Assembly (NCBI GenBank): GCA_948442365.1
Contig: CAOJRU010000017.1
Coordinates: 1 to 40,835, forward strand
Source: an uncultured Clostridium sp.
Lineage (GTDB): Bacteria; Bacillota; Clostridia; TANB77; CAG-508
Direction of reading: 5' to 3'
DNA: 40,835 nucleotides
Part shown: piece by piece, positions 35,813 through 40,835 of the stretch
Layout: each line of letters opens with the position of its first letter
How positions within the stretch are numbered: position 1 is the stretch's first letter
Made by a program: the position numbers and the translations under genes
Notes under the pieces: model-generated
Database searches by the model: none
What the model saw: the letters and a program-made list of their open reading frames with translations, nothing else
What the model was told of the DNA's origin: nothing

Positions 35813-36088
35813 TTAAATTAATATATTGTTTACTACTCTTTGTGTTGCGATGCCATATACTCTTATAAATGTTCTCGGAAATATGTAAGAAATAATTTTG
35901 CCCTTCCAATCTAACTTTTTTCTAATTTCTTTTAATATATTACCTTTCATATACAATCCACTCCCTCTTTTGTAAATTTTATAATTTACTTCAAAGGGGT
36001 TATAATTCTTTTTTATTGTACCTTTTTTTTTACTTTTTGTAAATACTTTTTCTTCTTTTTTTAATTCATTTAATAATACATGTTTCAT
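35813..36088 (-). CDS. Small basic protein, 91 aa, unknown
   Basis: A Lys-rich protein starting MKHVLLNELKKEEKVFTKSK, with a C-terminal part KEIRKKLDWKGKIISYIFPR followed by TFIRVYGIATQRVV that looks amphipathic. The ATG at 36088 is preferred over an upstream in-frame ATG at 36142 because AAGGAG lies at ideal spacing before it. No domain is recognised. It is divergent from a candidate small RNA and near two tRNA genes, a common place for acquired DNA. Confidence 0.5.
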   Translation of the reverse strand: MKHVLLNELKKEEKVFTKSKKKGTIKKNYNPFEVNYKIYKRGSGLYMKGNILKEIRKKLDWKGKIISYIFPRTFIRVYGIATQRVVNNILI

Positions 36089-36127
36089 TTGTATACTCCT
36101 TCTTTTTCTTTGATTTTCTAGCAAAAT

Positions 36128-36156
36128 TTGACAATCACTCAAAAAAGCAGTATACT
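36128..36156 (+). promoter_or_regulatory. Consensus promoter of candidate small RNA 1
   Basis: A perfect -35 TTGACA (36128-36133), a 17-base spacer and -10 TATACT (36151-36156), with no credible ORF downstream. Confidence 0.65.
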
Positions 36157-36162
36157 AATTAT

Positions 36163-36240
36163 AGATATACTTTTTAAGTGTATCGTTTGGAAGAGAAAGA
36201 TGTTTTTTGTTAGCTACTGTCTTTCTCTTCATTTATTTTT
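36163..36240 (+). ncRNA. Candidate small RNA 1 (two hairpins)
   Basis: From the promoter at 36128 a transcript of about 75 bases would contain hairpin GATATACT/AGTGTATC (36164-36184). It would end at a perfect 11-bp stem GAAGAGAAAGA (36190-36200) / TCTTTCTCTTC (36220-36230) followed by ATTTATTTTT. No RNA family is recognised. Confidence 0.4.
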
Positions 36241-36364
36241 CCTAAAATATGTAATTTGTCCTAGAAAATGTAATCACCTATATATAATATATTTAATTTT
36301 AAAAAATGTCAATTATTTTTTCTAATTTTTTAGCCTATTTTACATTTTCTTGTTATTATTTGTC

Positions 36365-36427
36365 AAAAAAGAAAGAAGTCTAGCGACTTCTAGTCTATTA
36401 TTTCATTTTTGGAATTGCTTTCTTTTT
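36365..36427 (-). ncRNA. Candidate small RNA 2, convergent with small RNA 1
   Basis: On the minus strand a TTGACA (36464-36459), a 19-base spacer and TATACT (36439-36434) precede about 60 bases without an ORF. These end in the stem AGAAGTC/GACTTCT (36374-36391) and a T-rich run. Its promoter carries the same GTATACT as small RNA 1. Confidence 0.35.
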
Positions 36428-36510
36428 TATTATAGTATACTTTTTGTTTGTTGAAATTTGTCAAAGAAATTAAATTTCTAATTTTTAATTTGATTTCATG
36501 TCGATTTTTA

Positions 36511-36540
36511 TTGACATCATATTTCCAAATATTGTATAAT
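36511..36540 (+). promoter_or_regulatory. Promoter of the membrane protein gene
   Basis: TTGACA (36511-36516), an 18-base spacer and TATAAT (36535-36540). It fixes the gene start at 36571, since the longer frame from 36448 begins upstream of it. Confidence 0.75.
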
Positions 36541-36570
36541 ACATTTAGTTTAAATTTGGAGGATGTTGAA

Positions 36571-37509
36571 ATGTGTTATATTAATAAAATAAAAAATAAA
36601 CTGTTAAACTTATTTTCAGTAGTTAAAATTAATTCAATTAAAGCAATTTGCAATATTGTTAAAATTATATTTGCAATATTTCTAATCGCATTATTTTTGA
36701 TTATATCAATTTTTCTTTTTAGATTTTTTGATGTGCAAAATCCAACAGGCGTTCAGTCTCAAGAAATATACATATATGGAATTAGTTTAGGAAATTGGTA
36801 CACTTGGATTACACTAATAGGTCTACTATTTACAGCTTTGTGGTCTATGCATCAATATACTAAAAATCGTTTATCTAAACAACAAGAGAAATCAGCTGAA
36901 ATAGCTCAAGAATTTTCAAACACTTTGATAGAAAAAATGGGAATCATTTCAGATGTACTAATGCCAAATGATGAAATAAAAAAAATGGTTAATACAATAG
37001 TAAAGTCAAAAAAGCTTAATCAATTTACTATATTAGAAATTAGAAATGTCCTAAATGATACTAACTGCTTTAAAAAATATGATAAAATTATTTATTCAAA
37101 AAGAACTCAACAAAGATATAATGAAATATTGTACAAACGTTATAATGACATTGAAAGGAACAAATTTGACAGCTATTTCCCTCTTCTAGTTGAAAATACC
37201 TTAAACCATCTTGAAGCAATCTGTATAAACATAAGTAGTCAAGCAGCTGGTTCTCAATTTATATACGATTCCCTTCATCAATCTTTTCTAAAAACAGTGG
37301 AAATGTTATCAGTTAAAATTTCTAGTAATAATGGAAATAATGTAGATAAATACTATACTAATATTATTCAAGTATATAATATGTGGAATAAACAAAAAGA
37401 GAAAGATATTAAAAAATTGAGAAAAACACAAATCAAAATTAATAAATTAAATACTAAAGCTAAACAAGAAATTAATAATCTTTTAACTAAAAAAAATAAA
37501 ACAGTCTAA
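36571..37509 (+). CDS. Membrane protein with long cytoplasmic C-terminal domain, unknown
   Basis: This 312-aa protein has two membrane helices (about 24-52, IVKIIFAIFLIALFLIISIF, and 77-97, WYTWITLIGLLFTALWS), then about 210 mostly helical, Lys/Asn-rich residues. The layout (two N-terminal helices plus a soluble helical domain) resembles several membrane-tethered sensors or effectors of unknown function. GGAGG lies eight bases before the ATG and a consensus promoter ends at 36540. It is convergent with a 26-aa peptide gene and shares its terminator. I do not recognise the family. Confidence 0.65.
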   Translation: MCYINKIKNKLLNLFSVVKINSIKAICNIVKIIFAIFLIALFLIISIFLFRFFDVQNPTGVQSQEIYIYGISLGNWYTWITLIGLLFTALWSMHQYTKNRLSKQQEKSAEIAQEFSNTLIEKMGIISDVLMPNDEIKKMVNTIVKSKKLNQFTILEIRNVLNDTNCFKKYDKIIYSKRTQQRYNEILYKRYNDIERNKFDSYFPLLVENTLNHLEAICINISSQAAGSQFIYDSLHQSFLKTVEMLSVKISSNNGNNVDKYYTNIIQVYNMWNKQKEKDIKKLRKTQIKINKLNTKAKQEINNLLTKKNKTV

Positions 37510-37528
37510 ATTACTTAGACTGTTTTTC
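37498..37528. terminator. Shared bidirectional terminator
   Basis: A stem ACAGTCTA / TAGACTGT encloses the stop codon of the 26-aa peptide and overlaps that of the membrane protein. A- and T-tracts flank it. Confidence 0.8.
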
Positions 37529-37591
37529 TTTATTTTCTTGTTCTTCTCCATTTATAATTCTTTCATATTCTTTAAACCATTCTTGATACAT
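37511..37591 (-). CDS. Micro-protein, 26 aa, unknown
   Basis: The peptide begins MYQEWFKEYERIINGEEQ and ends in a Lys/Glu-rich tail. It is amphipathic and charged, not a membrane toxin. Its expression signals are exceptionally good: TTGACA-17-TATAAT (37675-37647), GGAGG before the ATG, and a hairpin terminator at the stop. It is convergent with the membrane protein. No function is assigned. Confidence 0.55.
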   Translation of the reverse strand: MYQEWFKEYERIINGEEQENKEKQSK

Positions 37592-37646
37592 ATATAAATT
37601 CCTCCTCCATAATTTACCTCTAATAAAGCTTATTATGATTTACTTT

Positions 37647-37675
37647 ATTATATGTATATTTCTTGATTTTGTCAA
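37647..37675 (-). promoter_or_regulatory. Perfect-consensus sigma-A promoter of the 26-aa micro-protein
   Basis: On the minus strand, TTGACA (37675-37670), a 17-base spacer and TATAAT (37652-37647) match the consensus at every position. Confidence 0.8.
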
Positions 37676-37921
37676 CATTTTTTTGAACTTTTTTAAATTT
37701 TGTTTTCATTTTTGTACATTGCTTAATTTTTATTTTTTAGTCAATTTTTTATTGCTTGATTTTCATAAGATTTTAAATTATAGTAAAAATATAAATAATT
37801 AATGTAATTATAGTAGAATGTAAATGTATTTGTTTTTACATTCAAATTTGTTTGTCCTGACGTTTTAATTTAAATATAGTAGAAAAGCTAAATTAGAAAT
37901 TAATCTAATCTAGCTTTATTT
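37676..37921. other. AT-rich intergenic region without a gene
   Basis: I support no ORF here. Two promoter-like units (TTGATT-17-TATAGT and TTGTCC-17-TATAGT) are each followed within about 50 bases by a hairpin: GAATGTAAA/TTTACATTC, and AAGCTAAATTAG/CTAATCTAGCTT with a T-tract, the latter a likely terminator. Confidence 0.4.
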
Positions 37922-37954
37922 TTATAACACAAATTAACATATTTGTGTTATAAT
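37922..37954 (+). promoter_or_regulatory. 13-bp inverted repeat over the -10 box of the 60-aa ORF
   Basis: TTATAACACAAAT (37922-37934) and ATTTGTGTTATAA (37941-37953) are perfect inverted repeats with a 6-base spacer. The right arm contains the -10 TATAAT (37949-37954). A repressor bound here would shut the promoter. Confidence 0.6.
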
Positions 37955-37984
37955 TAAATTATCAAAATAGAAGGAGGTATTACA

Positions 37985-38167
37985 ATGGCAAAACGTTATC
38001 CTGCTCAAGTTAACGAACGGAGAAAATTTGGAGATAGAAAAGGTTTTGTGCGGAACCGAATAAACTGCAAAAAGCCTTTATCCGAAAAAAATAATAAGGC
38101 TCCATGTTTACGTGATTGTGTGAGTTGTCCTAAAAACAACTTTTGCACAACGTTGCCATATATTTGA
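37985..38167 (+). CDS. Small Cys-rich protein, 60 aa, with two in-frame CGG codons
   Basis: The ORF starts MAKRYPAQVNE with AGGAGG at ideal spacing, and a terminator follows it. It is basic, with eight Arg residues in 60. It ends with a Cys cluster (CLRDCVSCPKNNFC) that could bind zinc or an Fe-S cluster. Codons 12 and 23 (38018 and 38051) are CGG, the only in-frame CGGs in the window that do not coincide with a restored frame. If CGG means arginine here, the 60-aa product is made. If CGG forces a +1 shift, translation would leave at codon 12 and stop at 38061-38063 after about 26 residues. Other Arg codons in this ORF (CGT, CGA, AGA) are mixed. Family unknown. Confidence 0.5.
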   Translation: MAKRYPAQVNERRKFGDRKGFVRNRINCKKPLSEKNNKAPCLRDCVSCPKNNFCTTLPYI

Positions 38168-38190
38168 GAGGCTTGTGCCTCTCTCTTTTT
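38166..38190 (+). terminator. Intrinsic terminator of the 60-aa ORF
   Basis: A GC-rich stem GAGAGGC / GCCTCTC with a TTGT loop is followed by a T run; it overlaps the stop codon. Confidence 0.85.
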
Positions 38191-38194
38191 AATT

Positions 38195-39554
38195 CTATAG
38201 TCTAGTACAATAATTTAAACAAATCCAACCACTTGCTGTATAGCCCCAATTACCATTTACTTTAGTTACTGCACATACTACACCTTGTTTGTATCCGTTG
38301 GTATAGTAATTTCCTAATCTGCTATTTTGACTTCTAGCATTATTTGTTAATTGTCTATATGTCTTAGCTTTATAATCCGTTCCAGCTCCGTATCTTACAT
38401 TTAAAACAGAAGCATTAACTTTATATGTTCCAGTTCTATAACCAGTTATTTGGGTTTTTGATGTGTTAGAATAACTTGCTAAATAATTAGAACTAACCCA
38501 TCGTCCATTTCCTATTCTACTCCAGTTTCCACTTGTTTCATAAACAGTAACTTTAGCTCCATTGGCTAATCCACTAATTCTATTTCCATTTGGTGCATTT
38601 CTCACATTTAACCCACTTCTTGCGTTTACATATCTTGTATAATTAGCAGTTGTGATGGTTTGTGTATTATTTACTGTTACATTTCCACTATGTTTATATG
38701 CATAAAAACCATTGTAATTAGCATAATTTCTAAAATTCTCTATACTGCAATATACGATATTTCCATCTACTGTTACTTTTCCTCGTCTTGTAGAAGTTTC
38801 AAATTTTCCAGCATACAAATATGGGTCATATATCTTTAACATATCTCCATCTATTCCAACGATTGCCATTAAATGCCCACCAGTCGTGAATAGTCCATTA
38901 TTTACAGATACTATTAAATAATTATTATTTCTTAATAATTGTACCGCAGTATCTAGTTTATAAGTTTCTTGATATTCTATGTTAAATGTATCCGCTACAA
39001 ATCGAAATGCACTTAAATATGTGCCATTGTTTGCTGTTCTATATCCATAATTTACAAATAAATCAGCCATTTTGTCTGGTGTAATTGTGCCTTTTGTTGC
39101 TGTTACAATCATTGCTGCTGAAGTTGGTCCGACAACCACTCGTTCCTATTGTTTGTGTAAAATTTCCAATACTAGAATACATCTTATTAGCCCATCTCTG
39201 ATCTATTTGACTATAATATGTTAGCCCCCTATAGTCTCCTAAGCTCACATTAGGATATTCAGTTGTTCCGTTATACGCAACCTCTCCTTGTAACTTAAAT
39301 TCTTCACTTTCTGTTTCTTGTTCTTCTGCTACCTCTTTTTCTTGCTCTTCCGTTTGCTCTAAAATTTCTGTTGTTGGCAATTCTTTTATTTCTTCATCTG
39401 ACATCTCGTATGTTGCCATTTCTGTTACAGTGTCTGTAACTTTTTCAACTACTTCTTTTTGTAGTTCTTTATCATCACTAAATGCAAAGACCATAATTAT
39501 AATAAAAGCCATCATAACTGCTGTTAAGATAGCATAAAACTTTTTTTCTTTCAT
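38195..39554 (-). CDS. C39-like peptidase/SH3 lysin, read through a +1 shift at CGG
   Basis: The full product is 452 aa. It has a signal/membrane segment (about 7-25, AILTAVMMAFIIIMVFAF), a Glu-rich stalk, a C39-like cysteine peptidase domain and two bacterial SH3 domains (YVNARSGLNVRNAPNGNRIS; SVLNVRYGAGTDYKAKTYRQ). The first frame ends in IGTSGC, where C141 is the expected catalytic Cys. The next codon is CGG (39131-39129) and a stop follows about 20 codons later. Skipping the C gives SGCGPTSAAMIV, the exact family motif; the His (GGHLMAIVGID) and Asp (IYDPYLY) follow in the second frame. It is preceded by AGGAGG and an XhlA-like holin, so a phage-type lysis role is likely. Without the shift the enzyme cannot be active. 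Confidence 0.84.
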
Positions 39555-39570
39555 TTTCTATTCCTCCTAT

Positions 39571-39859
39571 CTATTTTAATCCCAATTTAAAAAGAGCATA
39601 AGCAAGTATGGCGTAGAATAAATAATCTATTAATTTATCCCATTTCATACCGCTTTTGCTCTTTACTATTTTTTATTTCTGTTTTTATTTCATCTACTGA
39701 ACTTTCCATGTTACCTATTCTATAATTCATTTTTTCCATTACAGAATATGTCTTTTCTAAGCTATCTATTCTACTATCATGTTCATTCAGTCTCTTTGTG
39801 TTAGATTTATTTCGTTCTTCTAAATGTGCTACTTTCTCAATTATCTCTGTATTATCCAT
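39571..39859 (-). CDS. XhlA-like holin/haemolysin, read through a +1 shift at CGG
   Basis: The full product is 95 aa. The first 69 residues form a coiled coil (IEKVAHLEERNKSNTKRLNE, VDEIKTEIKNSKEQK), the hallmark of XhlA-type phage proteins. At codon 70 (CGG, 39652-39650) the first frame would end after four more residues without any membrane helix. Skipping the C gives GMKWDKLIDYLFYAILAYAL, then FKLGLK, and a stop at 39571. This is the basic-Trp-plus-membrane-helix end expected of XhlA, and it brings the stop to just before the AGGAGG of the lysin gene. The start overlaps the upstream small gene by eight bases. It should make holes in, or sit on, the membrane for lysin release. Confidence 0.84.
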
Positions 39860-40049
39860 TTGTTTCCTCGCTTTCTTCTACTTCTATGTAATTTTCTTCG
39901 CTATCTTCTTTTCCTAGATAGATTTCTTTTGCTTTTACAACTGGCACATCTAAGCCGTTTTCGTCTTTTTGTGTCTCTTTTGAAATTATGATTTTATTTT
40001 CATCAGCTGTCAGTTTTCTTAGTTTTACATTTGTTTCTTGTAATTCCAT
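39852..40049 (-). CDS. Small prophage-type protein, 65 aa
   Basis: An acidic protein starting MELQETNVKLRKLTADENKI with IYLGKEDSEENYIEVEESEE near the end. It has no membrane segment. Position between the tail-type protein and the XhlA-like holin, and its size, match the small conserved proteins found there in Clostridium prophages. AGGAGG precedes the ATG. Function unknown. Confidence 0.75.
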   Translation of the reverse strand: MELQETNVKLRKLTADENKIIISKETQKDENGLDVPVVKAKEIYLGKEDSEENYIEVEESEETNG

Positions 40050-40060
40050 GTTCTCACCTC

Positions 40061-40835
40061 CTATGTCAACGTCCAGTTTTTCTCTGTTGCTATTGCTTTT
40101 TCTTCATCTGTTAGTTTGGCTAAGTTTGTTGCTCCTAAATTTAATGTTTTAGTTGTTGTTGTTTCCAGTAGATTATTTATTAAATAAATTAAGCTATCAT
40201 AAGATAACTTTTCACAATATGATAAATTCAAACCACTTGTATTCACATTCTTTATTCTAATTTCTTCTAGTAGTTTTGGTGCATTCCCTGACATAGAACC
40301 AAAAGCACCCGACAAGCTTGTAACGTTGATAAAATCTAAGATTCCTTTGACTGTGGCCAGTACCATACAATTATTAAAAATATTATTAATAGATGTGACA
40401 TTACTTGTATCACAATTTGTTAAATTAACTTCTAATAAACTCAAAGAAGAATAAAATGCAAAAGACATATTTGAAACATTTTTTAAATTGCAATTACTCA
40501 AATCTATTTCTTTAAGTATTGAAGAAGTAAACATATACGACATATCCCTAGCATTACTCATATTCCATTCATCAAAATGCAATTCTTTAAATTTTGAATA
40601 ATAAAACATATAAGAAAAATCTTCCATGTTACTTGTATCTATTTTTTTAATAAAATTTGTAAGACTTTCGTTACAAATTTCTTTTGGAGCATAAGCAAAT
40701 AATGCACTTCCTGTTATTCCTCCATTTGTTCTTAAATTTAAAAAAGTATCTTCACTTCCCCCACTACCTTCTATTTGCTTTATCTTACTCGCATAGCTAC
40801 GAAAAGAGTCAGTATCTGAAATACTGACCCCTTTT
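40061..40835 (-). CDS. Phage structural/surface protein with BspA-like (DUF285) leucine-rich repeats, N-terminus outside window
   Basis: The frame is open to the window edge, so the 5' end is missing; at least 258 codons are present. The upstream part (SISDTDSFRSYASKIKQIEG) resembles the junction region of phage tail or baseplate-associated proteins. The rest is a chain of about 23-residue repeats of the form 'L...(D/N)xSNxxxMSxMFxxSxxLxExDLSN' (for example WNMSNARDMSYMFTSS and LKNVSNMSFAFYSSLSLLEV), typical of BspA/DUF285 repeats, and it ends KLTDEEKAIATEKNWTLT. Together with the genes downstream it suggests a receptor-binding tail component with ligand-binding repeats. The ATG at 40627 is internal, not the start. 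Confidence 0.78.
   Translation of the reverse strand, partial: KGVSISDTDSFRSYASKIKQIEGSGGSEDTFLNLRTNGGITGSALFAYAPKEICNESLTNFIKKIDTSNMEDFSYMFYYSKFKELHFDEWNMSNARDMSYMFTSSILKEIDLSNCNLKNVSNMSFAFYSSLSLLEVNLTNCDTSNVTSINNIFNNCMVLATVKGILDFINVTSLSGAFGSMSGNAPKLLEEIRIKNVNTSGLNLSYCEKLSYDSLIYLINNLLETTTTKTLNLGATNLAKLTDEEKAIATEKNWTLT

Noticed and set aside
36128..36325. A 65-aa ORF across the candidate small RNA 1
   Set aside because: It spans a promoter and an intrinsic terminator, has poor composition and no ribosome site at its start.

Overview
The window is very AT-rich (roughly 30% GC by eye). Its gene content points to a Gram-positive Bacillota/Clostridia-type bacterium: an LPxTG-like surface protein, an LCP wall-polymer ligase, CvpA, a DacF-type carboxypeptidase, a SufCB pair and consensus sigma-A promoters with AGGAGG ribosome binding sites. 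I do not assign a genus.

Layout. 1-5583 (+): tail of a type I restriction-modification operon (hsdM end, hsdS, a HEPN-domain gene, hsdR). 5632-7865 (-): DtxR-like regulator, sufC, sufB, with a clear promoter and operator. 7981-8109: a 42-aa peptide gene. 8160-10172: a ComEA-like DNA-binding protein and a D,D-carboxypeptidase. 10343-13561 (-): DUF5711, CvpA and LCP envelope genes. 13809-18179 (-): YkvI-like transporter and a GldG/ABC-2 exporter (ATPase, permease, GldG). 18505-21053: GDT1-type cation transporter, tRNA-Arg(UCU), a decayed HEPN-MNT-HD gene, and a deoxyribosyltransferase-like protein. 21187-28177 (-): a 1129-aa InlB-repeat surface protein and a two-gene glucan locus (GH144-like plus GH3). 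28403-31182: GNAT acetyltransferase, small proteins, XRE regulator, M18 aminopeptidase. 31299-35163 (+): FAD/Rieske oxidoreductase, LysR regulator, an unknown protein. 35402-38167: tRNA-Pro, tRNA-Arg(ACG), candidate small RNAs, a membrane protein, two tiny proteins. 38195-40835 (-): a prophage-like lysis cassette (tail-type leucine-rich protein, small spacer protein, XhlA-like holin, C39 peptidase/SH3 lysin).

Main observation. Six genes are each split into two frames, and all six splits are at an in-frame CGG codon: ComEA-like (codon 37, 8730), ABC ATPase (codon 56, 18014), surface protein (codon 364, 23488), GNAT (codon 132, 28439), XhlA-like holin (codon 70, 39652) and C39 lysin (codon 142, 39131). 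Skipping the C and reading the next codon as GGA or GGT (Gly) restores the conserved protein every time. I found no in-frame CGG in any intact gene, although CGG is common out of frame there. The only other in-frame CGGs are two codons in one 60-aa ORF (37985-38167). This fits a lineage in which CGG is not read as arginine but directs a +1 frameshift (CGGN read as Gly). Two tRNA-Arg genes are present (UCU and ACG); neither reads CGG by standard wobble. A separate gene (34049-35163) has a -1 shift at an A AAA AAG heptamer.

The window also carries two REPIN-type paired repeats with a solo relative, a nested 176-bp palindrome, and several promoter/terminator units with no ORF between them.
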